Under the pieces are notes generated by a model. It saw only the letters and a program-made list of their open reading frames with translations, did not search any database and was not told the DNA's origin. Both the position numbers and the translations under genes were made by a program. From Bacillota bacterium (GTDB lineage: Bacteria; Bacillota; Negativicutes; Sporomusales; Sporomusaceae), in NCBI GenBank assembly GCA_023388195.1, contig JAEWGR010000100.1, positions 1-33,296 on the forward strand: a stretch of DNA of 33,296 bases, written 5' to 3'. Shown here one piece after another: positions 6,947-15,009 of the stretch (position 1 is its first letter; each line of letters opens with the position of its first letter).

Positions 6947-7043
6947 GTCTGCCAGAATTTATTGTAATTTTGGCAGACATAAGAACGCCTAAGGCTTCTT
7001 CCGGCGTCCTGGAGAACTTGGCATAAGCCAGGTCTTTACTTAT
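6947..7043 (+). repeat. Dispersed hairpin repeat, copy A
   Basis: Three hairpins in a row: GTCTGCCA (6947-6954) with TGGCAGAC (6971-6978), ACGCC (6985-6989) with GGCGT (7003-7007), and ACTTGGC (7016-7022) with GCCAGGT (7027-7033), then a T-rich tail. The same order of blocks recurs at 9869-9962 (copy C), and the last two blocks recur at about 9799-9868 (copy B). The element starts right after the T8 of the orphan terminator and ends at the recG stop codon. Its minus strand has an open frame, but with no ribosome site or good start it is not called as a gene. Confidence 0.65.
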
Positions 7044-7048
7044 TTTAA

Positions 7049-9118
7049 TTATCTGCAGAATACCATAGTGAAATTTTCGCCAAACCAGTTTAACAATGTA
7101 TGCCATACGCGGTCAAGATATTCCGGGGTACAAACGGTCTGCTGAGCGGCACGGCGCGCTTCCAGCAAAATATCAGTATCCCTGATAATATCAGCGATTT
7201 TTAAATCCGGAATGCCGTGCTGGACAGTACCAAAAAACTGGCCCGGTCCTCGCAAAATCAAATCCTTTTCGGCCAGGATAAAGCCATCATTAATCTCAGT
7301 CATGACTGTAAGGCGCTCCACTGTCTCCTGGTTGGTGCTGTCAGATAAGAGAATACAATAGGATTTGTGCTCTCCCCTGCCTACCCGGCCGCGCAACTGA
7401 TGTAACTGAGCCAGGCCAAACCGGTCGGCACCCTCAATAATCATAACCGTGGCATTGGGTACATTAACACCGACCTCAATGACTGTTGTTGCGATCAAGG
7501 CCTGAATCTCACCGCTGACAAAAGCCGACATAATAACGTCTTTTTCCTGTGATTTCATTTTACCATGCAGCAACCCGCAGGTATAGTCTTTAAAAAATGT
7601 GGCTGCCATTTCATCATAAATTTTTGTTGCTGACTGCGCTTCCACTTTGTCTGAATCCTCGATAAGCGGGCAGACAATATAAACCTGGCGGCCAGCTTTA
7701 ATCTGTTCCACCGCAAAGGCGTAGACCTTGTCCCGGCGGTTACTGGCCCGTGAATAAGTGGCAATTGGCTGGCGCCCGGGCGGGAGTTCGCGAATCACGG
7801 AAACATCAAGGTCACCGTAAACGGTAAGGGCCATTGTCCGGGGAATGGGGGTTGCTGTCATCACTAATACATCAGGCTGCTTGCCTTTGGCTTCCAGCTG
7901 TGCCCGCTGCTGAACGCCAAACCGGTGCTGTTCGTCGGTTACAACAAGCCCTAGATGCTTGAATTCGACATCAGCCTGAATCAGGGCATGGGTGCCGACA
8001 ACAATATCAATCCCCCTCTCTTTGATCTGGCACAACAGCTGATCACGGGTTTTGCGGGTGAGTTTTCCGGTGAGAACAGCCAGTTTGATGCCCTGAGGAG
8101 CAAGCAGTTTAGCGAGCGAATGATAATGTTGCTCAGCCAAGATCTCAGTGGGAGCCATCAGGGCCCCCTGATAACCGTTTTCCACCGTCTTGGCCAGCGC
8201 CACGGTGGCAATTACTGTCTTTCCTGAGCCAACATCTCCCTGCAACAGACGCTGCATGGGTGTGATATCCTCCATGTCAGCTTTGATCTCCTGTAGGGCC
8301 TGCTGCTGATCACCGGTTAACGTAAACGGCAATTTATTCTCTATTGCCGTTATTAATTTTCCATCAGGAGCATGTTTGACTCCCAGGCTTTTATGTTTGT
8401 TTTTTTGCTTTAAATATGTCAGGCCACACTGTAATAAATATAGTTCTTCGAATACCAGGCGCCGCCGGGCTTCTGCCAGCATTTCCATATTGCGCGGAAA
8501 GTGGATGGCAGTCAGGGCCTGTTGGCGATTGATCAGATTGTAGCCGGAAAGTATGGCCTCAGGCAGGGTTTCTGCCTCAGACACTGGTAAGGTCTGAAAT
8601 ATTTCCACGGCCTGGCGGGTAAGTGTGCGGAGCTGCCACTGAGGGATATTCTCCGTAGCCGGGTATACCGGTATAATTTGTCCCGAGTCAGTATTAAAGT
8701 CAGCCGCTAATTCGATGTCCGGCTTATTTATTTCTATAGAATGCAGGCGCCGCTGAATTTTGCCGGAAATAATAATCTCCATCCCGGCTTTATATTTATT
8801 TTTAATATAGGATTGATTAAACCAGGTAAGCTGAGCCACCCCGGATTGATCCCTGACGGTTATCTTTACAATCCTCAGGCCCCGGTGTGATTTAAGTTCA
8901 GCGATATTAACAATGACGGCCCGAAAGGTTTCATTCAATCCATCAGTTAATTCCGCAATCAGCTTATGCTTACTCCGGTCTTCGTAGCGGCGCGGATAGT
9001 GCTCCAGGAGCTGACCTACAGTAAAAACGCCTAATTTTGCCAGCTTGGCTGCATTAGCCGGGCCAACCCCTTTTAAAAACTGTATTTTAGCAGTCCACAA
9101 TTTCTGAATAATAATCAC
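7049..9118 (-). CDS. recG: ATP-dependent DNA helicase RecG
   Basis: Superfamily 2 helicase that remodels stalled replication forks and Holliday junctions. About 689 aa, normal for RecG. The N-terminal region carries the wedge (Q-F-L-K-G-V-G-P-A-N-A and the OB-fold segment around residues 60-150). The motor has GDVGSGKT (Walker A, about 294-301), DEQH (about 395-398), TATPIPRT and the QLRGRVGRG motif VI region. I prefer GTG 9118, one nucleotide after the DUF1858 stop codon, as this gives the normal family N-terminus; an ATG at 9151 would overlap the upstream gene, and a TTG at 9100 with AAGGTGA before it is also possible. Likely translated in coupling with the upstream gene. Confidence 0.95.
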   Translation of the reverse strand: MIIIQKLWTAKIQFLKGVGPANAAKLAKLGVFTVGQLLEHYPRRYEDRSKHKLIAELTDGLNETFRAVIVNIAELKSHRGLRIVKITVRDQSGVAQLTWFNQSYIKNKYKAGMEIIISGKIQRRLHSIEINKPDIELAADFNTDSGQIIPVYPATENIPQWQLRTLTRQAVEIFQTLPVSEAETLPEAILSGYNLINRQQALTAIHFPRNMEMLAEARRRLVFEELYLLQCGLTYLKQKNKHKSLGVKHAPDGKLITAIENKLPFTLTGDQQQALQEIKADMEDITPMQRLLQGDVGSGKTVIATVALAKTVENGYQGALMAPTEILAEQHYHSLAKLLAPQGIKLAVLTGKLTRKTRDQLLCQIKERGIDIVVGTHALIQADVEFKHLGLVVTDEQHRFGVQQRAQLEAKGKQPDVLVMTATPIPRTMALTVYGDLDVSVIRELPPGRQPIATYSRASNRRDKVYAFAVEQIKAGRQVYIVCPLIEDSDKVEAQSATKIYDEMAATFFKDYTCGLLHGKMKSQEKDVIMSAFVSGEIQALIATTVIEVGVNVPNATVMIIEGADRFGLAQLHQLRGRVGRGEHKSYCILLSDSTNQETVERLTVMTEINDGFILAEKDLILRGPGQFFGTVQHGIPDLKIADIIRDTDILLEARRAAQQTVCTPEYLDRVWHTLLNWFGENFTMVFCR

Positions 9119-9119
9119 C

Positions 9120-9326
9120 TTACACTTTATCTGCTCCTGCCAGCAATTCATTTAATTCGGCCAGCAATGCCTCAACGTCAATCTCATGCATAGTGGCACC
9201 TGTTTCAATCGTTTCTGTTGTTGAGCCCATGCACCCAGTACAACCCATACCATATTTAGTAAAAATCTCGCAAGCTTTAGCGTGTAACCGGAGCGCTTCA
9301 ATTATCGGAGTGCTTCTAGTGAACAT
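9120..9326 (-). CDS. DUF1858 / hybrid-cluster-protein-associated redox disulfide protein
   Basis: A 68-aa protein of the family that carries a C-x-x-C pair in a small helical domain, often found next to hybrid cluster proteins or other redox genes in anaerobes. The pattern is complete: an opening T-P-I-I-E-A-L-R, then Y-G-M-G-C29-T-G-C32, then a short Asp/Glu-rich helix. The biochemical role is not known; redox or metal binding is assumed from the Cys pair. AAGGGGGG lies 6 nt before the ATG. It precedes recG by one nucleotide and shares its transcript. A TATAAT-like -10 box (9370-9365, minus strand) lies about 40 nt before the start, without a convincing -35. Confidence 0.88.
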   Translation of the reverse strand: MFTRSTPIIEALRLHAKACEIFTKYGMGCTGCMGSTTETIETGATMHEIDVEALLAELNELLAGADKV

Positions 9327-9443
9327 AGGTAGCCCCCCTTCGCTTATTTATTTCTAATTTCAATATTATACGCACAATTCCTGCCGGTGCACACCCAATA
9401 GCAGAGATTTTGCGAAAATATCCTGAGAAAATTCGATTTGGCC

Positions 9444-9473
9444 TTGCACTTTACAAGTAAATTGTGCTAAAAT
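9444..9473 (+). promoter_or_regulatory. Candidate sigma-A promoter of rpmB
   Basis: TTGCAC (9444-9449) and TAAAAT (9468-9473) with an 18-nt spacer, about 48 nt before the rpmB start codon. The hexamers are close to consensus. Confidence 0.6.
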
Positions 9474-9520
9474 AGTCACGTTGAGTACATGAGGATTTGT
9501 CCTACAGGAGGTGGAAATAG

Positions 9521-9712
9521 ATGGCAAATGTTTGTGAGATCTGTGGTAAAGGTGAGCGTTCCGGCTTCAATGTCAGCCATTCCAACCTTAAAACCAAGCG
9601 CACCTGGAAACCTAATATACAAAAAGTTAAAGCTTTAGTTAAAGGTGAAACTAAACGCGTGAATGTATGCACCCGTTGTATGCGTTCCGGCAAAATCCAA
9701 CGTGCAGTATAA
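9521..9712 (+). CDS. rpmB: 50S ribosomal protein L28
   Basis: A 63-aa large-subunit ribosomal protein. It is the Zn-binding C+ form, with C5-x-x-C8 and C50-x-x-C53 pairs, plus the family core SHSNLKTKRTWKPNIQ. AGGAGGTG precedes the ATG by 8-9 nt. It is transcribed alone, from its own promoter to its own terminator, which is the usual layout in Firmicutes, and is the only plus-strand gene between 5.8 kb and the right edge. Confidence 0.98.
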   Translation: MANVCEICGKGERSGFNVSHSNLKTKRTWKPNIQKVKALVKGETKRVNVCTRCMRSGKIQRAV

Positions 9713-9733
9713 ACCTGCCGCACCCAGTTAATG

Positions 9734-9762
9734 AAGGACTTGATTAAAACAAGTCCTTTTTT
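9734..9762 (+). terminator. rpmB intrinsic terminator
   Basis: AAGGACTTG/CAAGTCCTT stem with a 7-nt loop, running into six T residues, 21 nt after the rpmB stop codon. Confidence 0.9.
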
Positions 9763-9798
9763 ACATTGATCAGGCATATAGCATTCCTGGTCATATGC

Positions 9799-9868
9799 GG
9801 AGCGCCTATACAGAGGCACCGGCGATTTCTGCCGGCGTCTGAGGACTTGGCCAAGCCAAGTCTTTTTT
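9799..9868 (+). repeat. Dispersed hairpin repeat, copy B
   Basis: Contains GCGCC, a GCCGGC-type inner stem around ATTTCT, then GGCGTCTGAG and the perfect stem GACTTGGC (9844-9851)/GCCAAGTC (9855-9862) followed by T6. It aligns with copies A and C over the GGCGTC-to-T-tract part. With copy C it fills most of the 307-bp gap between rpmB and hslO; nothing coding is seen there. Confidence 0.65.
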
Positions 9869-9962
9869 GTCTACTATAATTTATAAATAAGCTACGTGTC
9901 ACAAGAACGCTAAAAATTCTACCGCCGTCCTAAAGACTTAGTATAACTCAAGTCTTTTTTTT
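9869..9962 (+). repeat. Dispersed hairpin repeat, copy C
   Basis: Lies directly after the T6 of copy B in the same orientation. It shares with copy A the blocks GTCT..AATTTAT, CAAGAACGC, CCG(C/G)CGTCCT and a GACTT..AAGTC stem (9935-9939 with 9950-9954) followed by T8. The first hairpin of copy A is decayed here. Tandem order of B and C suggests a head-to-tail unit ending in a T tract. Confidence 0.65.
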
Positions 9963-9978
9963 ATACAATCAGCATAGG

Positions 9979-10010
9979 AAAAACCAGCGTCCAATTGAAC
10001 GCTGGTTTTT
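9979..10010 (-). terminator. Terminator of the riboflavin/hslO operon (bidirectional)
   Basis: AAAAACCAGCGT (9979-9990) pairs with ACGCTGGTTTTT (9999-10010), with T runs on both strands. It lies 9 bp past the hslO stop codon and also blocks readthrough from the rpmB side. Confidence 0.9.
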
Positions 10011-10019
10011 TTATTTGTA

Positions 10020-10889
10020 TTATCGTGTTTCCAGTAGTTCTAAAATAGCGGCGAGTTCGGTGGCGTTAAACTGATATTTCTCATTGCAAAAATGGCAGCA
10101 TATTTCGGCTTGACCTTCGGCCGTCATTGCTTTCAACTCATCAGCACCGAGGCTAATCAGCATATTTTGCACTCTTTCCCGTGAACACTGACAATTAAAC
10201 CTCAGGTCCAGAACATCATAGAATGTAGTTGGTAATCCGGAAAAAACAGTTTCAAGGATACCTTTCGCATCCTGGCCGCTGTGTATCATATGTGATACCG
10301 AGGGGATCTGGCGCAGATTTGCTTCAATTTTTATGAGTGCATCTTCTTCGGCATCCGGCAACGCCTGGATAAAGAAGCCGCCGGCTGCCAGCGTTGTTGT
10401 GTCAGGAGCGATTAAGACCCCCAGGGCAACGCTGGACGGTGTTTGTTCCGAGACGGTGAGATAATGGGTTATGTCTTCCGCTATTTCGCCCGACACGAGG
10501 GCGGCACTGCCGGTAAACGGCTGTTTAAGACCCACAAAGCGGGTAATATGAATATGACCGCCGCCTACTGCCTGACCGACATCCAGTTTACCGTTGTGCA
10601 ACGGTAAATCTACAAAGGGATTGCGGACATAGCCGCGTACCGATCCGTCAGGCGTAGCATCTGCCACTATTTCGCCAAGCGGTCCGTCTCCCGATATTCT
10701 AACTGTCAGGCTTTCAGCAGTTTTTAAATTGGCAGCCATTAACAAGGCGCCTGTCATCGTACGGCCCAGGGCCGCTGTAGCTACCGGAAAACATTCATGG
10801 CGCCGTCGTGCTTCCTCCACAAGCGTAGTAGTAACAGCGGCAAAGGCACGAATTCCAGGTGCTGTAGCCCTGATTAAATGATCATGCAT
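10020..10889 (-). CDS. hslO: Redox-regulated molecular chaperone Hsp33
   Basis: A 289-aa cytoplasmic holdase chaperone switched on by oxidation of its zinc site. The four ligands are present as C233-x-C235 and C265-H-F-C268, separated by 29 residues, as in the family. The N-terminal substrate-binding domain shows M-T-G-A-L-L-M-A and G-D-G-P-L-G-E-I-V-A-D-A. GGAGGG lies 8 nt before the ATG. It is the last gene of the transcript that starts at ribD and follows the phosphoesterase gene by 19 nt. Confidence 0.96.
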   Translation of the reverse strand: MHDHLIRATAPGIRAFAAVTTTLVEEARRRHECFPVATAALGRTMTGALLMAANLKTAESLTVRISGDGPLGEIVADATPDGSVRGYVRNPFVDLPLHNGKLDVGQAVGGGHIHITRFVGLKQPFTGSAALVSGEIAEDITHYLTVSEQTPSSVALGVLIAPDTTTLAAGGFFIQALPDAEEDALIKIEANLRQIPSVSHMIHSGQDAKGILETVFSGLPTTFYDVLDLRFNCQCSRERVQNMLISLGADELKAMTAEGQAEICCHFCNEKYQFNATELAAILELLETR

Positions 10890-10908
10890 AGATAGATACC
10901 CTCCGGCA

Positions 10909-11466
10909 TTAGGCCAGCTCTTTAGAGATAAGCGGCTGACCTGTCGTTATATCTAGTATTTCAATCCTGCTGTCCTTTATCCAGGCAACAGTGCTGTACC
11001 CGTCAGGGTGTTTGGTCATACCCGGCGAGCCGGGATTAAGATAAAAGATACCGTTATGTTTCTCCAGGGCGGCGATATGGGTATGGCCGGTAATGAAAAT
11101 ATCGGCTTTTAAACGTAGCGCCAGCTCCTGCCGGGCTGCTTCGGTCAGATTATGCCCATGGGTTACCGTGATTCTCAGTCCGTTTAGCAGGAGATAGGTA
11201 TAAGGCGATTGGACAGGGAGTTTGAGCACCATGCCGTCAACCTCGGCATCACAGTTGCCGCAGGCAGTAATAATAGGTACCGGGCAGTTATTAAGAGTTT
11301 CGGCCAGTTGCTTGGGATTATACTCAGCCGGAATAACATTGCGCGGACCGTGGTACAGCACATCACCGGCGTGGATAATCAAATCAGCATCATGGAAATA
11401 GCGGCTAAACACTAGCTGCCAGGTTTCCAGGCAGCCATGGGTATCGCTGATAATGCCTACTTTCAT
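10909..11466 (-). CDS. YfcE/MJ0936-type metallophosphoesterase
   Basis: A 185-aa calcineurin-like phosphodiesterase. All metal-ligand motifs are visible: D8-T-H10 (ISDTHG), GD35 (HAGDV), GNCD, THGH and GHTH near the C-terminus. Related enzymes hydrolyse model phosphodiesters; the physiological substrate is unknown. I start at ATG 11466, with GGAGG 6 nt upstream; an in-frame TTG two codons earlier overlaps that spacing. It sits 28 nt after ribH and 19 nt before hslO in the same operon, without an obvious metabolic link to riboflavin. Confidence 0.92.
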   Translation of the reverse strand: MKVGIISDTHGCLETWQLVFSRYFHDADLIIHAGDVLYHGPRNVIPAEYNPKQLAETLNNCPVPIITACGNCDAEVDGMVLKLPVQSPYTYLLLNGLRITVTHGHNLTEAARQELALRLKADIFITGHTHIAALEKHNGIFYLNPGSPGMTKHPDGYSTVAWIKDSRIEILDITTGQPLISKELA

Positions 11467-11494
11467 GATCAACCTCCAACAGGGTAGTTATGGG

Positions 11495-11965
11495 TTATAG
11501 TCCTTTGATCAAATTCGCCATTTCGATGGCCGATACGGCAGCATCAAAACCTTTGTTGCCGGCTTTGGTGCCGGCCCGCTCGATGGCTTGCTCAATCGTG
11601 TCAGTAGTGAGAACACCGAATATCGTAGGAACACCGCTATGCAGGCCAACCTGGGCTACCCCTTTGGATACCTCGGCGCAAACATAGTCGTAATGGCTGG
11701 TACTGCCTCTAATGACTGTGCCCAGGCAAATGACCGCATCATATTTCTTGCTCATTGCCATCTTCTGGGCAACAAGGGGAATCTCATAAGCACCGGGAAC
11801 CCAGGCGATTTCCACGTTTTCGCCGGCAGCGCCGTGGCGTTTAAGTGCATCTAAGGTGCCACCGAGCAGCTTGCTGGTAATAAATTCGTTAAACCGGGCG
11901 ACAATGATACCAAATTTTAATCCTTCCGCAACCAGGTTTCCTTCATAGGTTTTAATATTCTCCAT
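11495..11965 (-). CDS. ribH: 6,7-dimethyl-8-ribityllumazine synthase
   Basis: Condenses the RibA/RibD-derived pyrimidine with dihydroxybutanone phosphate to give lumazine, the penultimate step to riboflavin. 156 aa, typical of capsid-forming lumazine synthases. Motifs: A-R-F-N-E-F-I-T near 23, V-P-G-A-Y-E-I-P-L near 56, and G-T-V-I-R-G-S-T-S-H91-Y-D-Y-V with the catalytic His. The start codon overlaps the ribBA stop by one base (TAATG) with GGAGG inside the end of ribBA, so translation is coupled. Confidence 0.98.
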   Translation of the reverse strand: MENIKTYEGNLVAEGLKFGIIVARFNEFITSKLLGGTLDALKRHGAAGENVEIAWVPGAYEIPLVAQKMAMSKKYDAVICLGTVIRGSTSHYDYVCAEVSKGVAQVGLHSGVPTIFGVLTTDTIEQAIERAGTKAGNKGFDAAVSAIEMANLIKGL

Positions 11966-13182
11966 TACTTTTGTGCCTCCTCATATTGTTTGAGTAAATG
12001 TCCTAATTTGGATTTTTTAGCAGATAGGTACCTGTTGTTAAATTTGTTGGCCAATATTTCCAATGGCACCCGTTCGGTGATTGTCAGTCCATAGCCCTCA
12101 AGCCCTATTCGCTTGCGGGGATTATTGGTAAGAAGCCTGATACTGGTCAAACCAAGGTCGGCTAATATCTGGGCGCCAATGCCATAATCCCTGAGATCAG
12201 GAGCAAAACCCAGGAGTTCATTGGCTTCGACAGTATCTTTGCCCTTATCCTGTAAAGCGTAGGCACGAATTTTATTAGCCAGGCCAATGCCTCTGCCTTC
12301 CTGCCGCATATAGAGCAGGACGCCACTGCCTTCTTTTTCAATCCGTTTCAGGGCGTGAGCCAGCTGATCGCCGCAGTCGCAGCGCAGCGAACCGAGAACA
12401 TCGCCTGTCAGACATTCGGAATGCACCCGGACCAGTACATTCTGCGTATTGGTAATATCCCCTTTTACCAGGGCAATATGACACTGATTATCCAGCTGGC
12501 TTTCGTAAGCAATGAGTTTGAAATCACCATATTTGGTAGGCAGGTTGGTTTCAGCCGCTCTGGTAACAAACCGTTCATGCTTTTTCCGGTATTTGATCAG
12601 GTCGGCAATGGTGATGAGTTTTAGCTCATGTTTTTTTACAAATTCCATTAATTCCGGTGTCCGGGACATCGTACCATCTTCATTCATTACCTCGCAGATT
12701 ACGCCGGCCGGGTAGAGTCCGGCCAACATGGCCAAATCGACAGCCGCTTCGGTATGGCCGGTACGGCGCAGCACGCCGCCTTCACAGTATCTGAGCGGGA
12801 AGATGTGGCCGGGCCGTCTGAGATCGCTGCCAGCCGTTTGGCTGTCAAGCACTGCCTGTACAGTAGCTGCTCTTTCGTGGGCCGATATGCCGGTAGTCGA
12901 GGCTTTGGCGTCAATGGAGACTGTAAATGCCGTACAATGATTGTCGGTATTCTCAGTGACCATAGCACCAATGCCGAGTTCATCGAGCCTATTGCCGATA
13001 ATTGGCATGCAAATCAAGCCGCGGGCATGGGTAGCCATAAAATTTATGGCTTCGGGTGTTACTTTTTCGGCCGCTATAACAAGGTCACCTTCGTTTTCGC
13101 GGTCCTCATCGTCGATTACCACCACGATTTTGCCATTTTTTATATCTTCAATCGCTTCTTCAATTGTATTGAATTTCATCAT
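11965..13182 (-). CDS. ribBA: Bifunctional DHBP synthase / GTP cyclohydrolase II
   Basis: A 405-aa fusion supplying both riboflavin precursors. The N-terminal RibB half has DDEDRENEGD at 24-33 (acid loop, metal and substrate binding) and R-P-G-H-I-F-P-L. The C-terminal RibA half, from about 205, has the zinc site C257 (HSECLTGD), C268 and C270 (RCDCGD), then R-Q-E-G-R-G-I-G-L. GGAGG lies 5 nt before the ATG, with a second in-frame ATG one codon on. It sits 50 nt after ribE and overlaps ribH. Confidence 0.98.
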   Translation of the reverse strand: MMKFNTIEEAIEDIKNGKIVVVIDDEDRENEGDLVIAAEKVTPEAINFMATHARGLICMPIIGNRLDELGIGAMVTENTDNHCTAFTVSIDAKASTTGISAHERAATVQAVLDSQTAGSDLRRPGHIFPLRYCEGGVLRRTGHTEAAVDLAMLAGLYPAGVICEVMNEDGTMSRTPELMEFVKKHELKLITIADLIKYRKKHERFVTRAAETNLPTKYGDFKLIAYESQLDNQCHIALVKGDITNTQNVLVRVHSECLTGDVLGSLRCDCGDQLAHALKRIEKEGSGVLLYMRQEGRGIGLANKIRAYALQDKGKDTVEANELLGFAPDLRDYGIGAQILADLGLTSIRLLTNNPRKRIGLEGYGLTITERVPLEILANKFNNRYLSAKKSKLGHLLKQYEEAQK

Positions 13183-13232
13183 AATTTCCTCCGTTTCATT
13201 ACCTGGCTGCGGACATGCTTAGTGTCTCAGCA

Positions 13233-13886
13233 CTAGAGGGCAAAACCATGCTGTTCGAGAAACCCAAGCGTTATCTTGTCAGCCGGTTTGCTGTCCGGCT
13301 TCAAGCCAAGCAGTTTTTCTACATATTTGCCAATAATGTCTGCTTCCAGATTTACTTGTTTGCCTGCCGGTTTAAGACCTACAGTGGTCAAGGCTGCCGT
13401 ATGGGGAATCAGTGAGACTGTAAACCAGTCCGGGCCGGACTCAACGACAGTGAGGCTCGTACCGTCAATGGCAATAGAACCTTTGTTAATAATATAGCGC
13501 ATGACTTCGGGTCCGGCACCAATCCTGACAATAACGGCATTGTCATTTTTCTCCTTAGCCAGAATCAGACCGACACCATCAATGTGACCACTGACTATAT
13601 GCCCGCCAAGGCGGTCGCCAACACGGAGTGTGCGCTCCAGGTTAACCGTGTCGCCGGCTTTGAGTTCGGCCAGGGCTGTCCGGTCAACTGTTTCCGGCAT
13701 AACATCGGCGGTAAACCAATTGCTGCTAAAATCGACAACCGTGAGACAGGTGCCGTTGACGGCAATGCTGTCGCCAAGCTTAACATCTGTCAGTACTTTG
13801 CTGCCGCTTACGGTCAGACGCACAGATTTGACACCTCGTGCTATTTGTTTAACTTTGCCGAGTTCTTCCACAAGTCCGGTAAACAT
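13233..13886 (-). CDS. ribE: Riboflavin synthase, alpha chain
   Basis: Dismutates two lumazines into riboflavin and the RibH substrate. At 217 aa it is the usual length, with two tandem lumazine-binding barrels, the first opening with MFTGLVEELG and S-I-A-V-N-G-T-C-L-T-V, the second with G-H-I-V-S-G-H-I-D-G-V-G and S-I-A-I-D-G-T-S-L-T-V. GGAGGG lies 5 nt before the ATG. The first 38 bases overlap the 3' end of ribD in another frame. Confidence 0.97.
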   Translation of the reverse strand: MFTGLVEELGKVKQIARGVKSVRLTVSGSKVLTDVKLGDSIAVNGTCLTVVDFSSNWFTADVMPETVDRTALAELKAGDTVNLERTLRVGDRLGGHIVSGHIDGVGLILAKEKNDNAVIVRIGAGPEVMRYIINKGSIAIDGTSLTVVESGPDWFTVSLIPHTAALTTVGLKPAGKQVNLEADIIGKYVEKLLGLKPDSKPADKITLGFLEQHGFAL

Positions 13887-14985
13887 TGTCTCCCTCCCGT
13901 CCGGTTATGTAACCGGTAATTAATATGTCGGCGCCTAGGCTTTCTGTTTTCAGGTCTTCCAGCATAATTGCCTGATCAACAGCCGGCAAGCCAGTGCCGC
14001 CTACCGGGCTTGGCGCCGTCCTGCCGCCAATTATTTTCGGAGCAATGAAGCAGTGGACTTTATCGATCAGATTGGCTGTAAGTGCAGCGGCATTGATTGT
14101 GGCGCCGCCTTCCACCAATATACTGGTGATGCGGCGTTCTCCCAATATTTTAAACAACTGGCGCAAGTTGATACCTGTTGGCGTCTGGTCAAGGGTTAGT
14201 ACTTCAATGCCTTTGCTGCTGAGAGCGGCAACCCTGTCAGCCGGGGCCTCCCGGCCAACCGCGATAATGGTTTGTGCCTGCCTGTCAGTTACTACTTTCG
14301 CCTGCAGCGGCGTGCGGGCCATACTGTCAACAATGATCCTCACCGGGTTGCGGCCGGCCGCCGGCAAACGGGCCGTTAATTCCGGATTATCAGCAAGCAC
14401 CGTGCCGATACCCACCAGAATACCATCATACATATCACGGAGTTTATGGCCATATGCTCTGGCAGCTGCACCGGTTATCCACTGCGAATGACCTGTATAA
14501 GCGGCAATTTTGCCGTCAAGCGACATGGCTGTTTTAAGAACTCCCCAGGGCATGCCGGTAATAATCCATTTGATAAATACTTCATTAAGCCGGGCTGCTT
14601 CTGCTGCCAAAACGCCGTCAACGACTTCGATGCCGGCTGCCCGCAGGCGGTTAAGGCCATTACCGGCGACCAGCGGATTAGGATCAGTCATGGCAGCAAC
14701 TACCTTACTGACACCGGCTTTTATCAGGGCATCGGCACAGGGACCGGTCCGGCCGTGATGAGAGCATGGTTCAAGCGTTACATAGACAGTGGCACCTTTC
14801 GCCAGGTCGCCGGCCTGGGCCAAAGCGTGAATCTCAGCATGGGGTGTGCCGGCTTGCCGATGCCACCCCTGGCCGACAATACGGCCGTCTTTAACAATAA
14901 CAGCACCTACCATTGGGTTAGGGCTGGTGCGGCCCTGGGCATACTGCGCAATTGTCAGGGCTTGCTGCATGTAATATTCATCCAT
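13849..14985 (-). CDS. ribD: Bifunctional riboflavin deaminase-reductase
   Basis: Deaminates and then reduces the pyrimidine made by RibA. The N-terminal deaminase has H49-A-E51 and the zinc motif E-P73-C74-x8-C83 (EPCSHHGRTGPC). The C-terminal reductase domain starts near 147 with G-V-L-K-T-A-M-S-L-D-G-K-I and has L-V-E-G-G-A near 292. The last residues after ITGYI run into the ribE start, giving a 38-nt overlap; nothing suggests a frameshift. First gene of the FMN-controlled operon; a GGGGGA site lies 5 nt before the ATG. Confidence 0.97.
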   Translation of the reverse strand: MDEYYMQQALTIAQYAQGRTSPNPMVGAVIVKDGRIVGQGWHRQAGTPHAEIHALAQAGDLAKGATVYVTLEPCSHHGRTGPCADALIKAGVSKVVAAMTDPNPLVAGNGLNRLRAAGIEVVDGVLAAEAARLNEVFIKWIITGMPWGVLKTAMSLDGKIAAYTGHSQWITGAAARAYGHKLRDMYDGILVGIGTVLADNPELTARLPAAGRNPVRIIVDSMARTPLQAKVVTDRQAQTIIAVGREAPADRVAALSSKGIEVLTLDQTPTGINLRQLFKILGERRITSILVEGGATINAAALTANLIDKVHCFIAPKIIGGRTAPSPVGGTGLPAVDQAIMLEDLKTESLGADILITGYITGREGDNVYRTCGRTRQS

Positions 14986-15009
14986 AGAAGTCCCCCAGTA
15001 CAGATATAA

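Noticed and set aside
6846..7106. 86-aa minus-strand frame spanning the recG 3' end and repeat copy A
   Set aside because: It overlaps the secure recG end, has no ribosome site, and its sequence is a translation of the hairpin repeat and the orphan terminator.
9502..9819. 105-aa minus-strand frame over rpmB and repeat copy B
   Set aside because: It covers the unmistakable L28 gene and crosses its terminator.
9799..9962. CRISPR array
   Set aside because: Only two diverged units, no fixed-length spacers between them, and no cas genes; internal hairpins and T tracts fit a different kind of element.
6947..9962. Insertion sequence or IS200/IS605-type remnant
   Set aside because: Hairpins alone recall such ends, but there is no transposase, no target duplication and no left/right end pair.
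13849..13886. Frameshift at the ribD end
   Set aside because: The ribD reductase domain ends normally and ribE starts with the canonical MFTGL after a good ribosome site, so overlap is the simpler reading.
13994..14491. 165-aa plus-strand frame opposite ribD
   Set aside because: Antisense shadow of a well-identified enzyme; no ribosome site or family motif.
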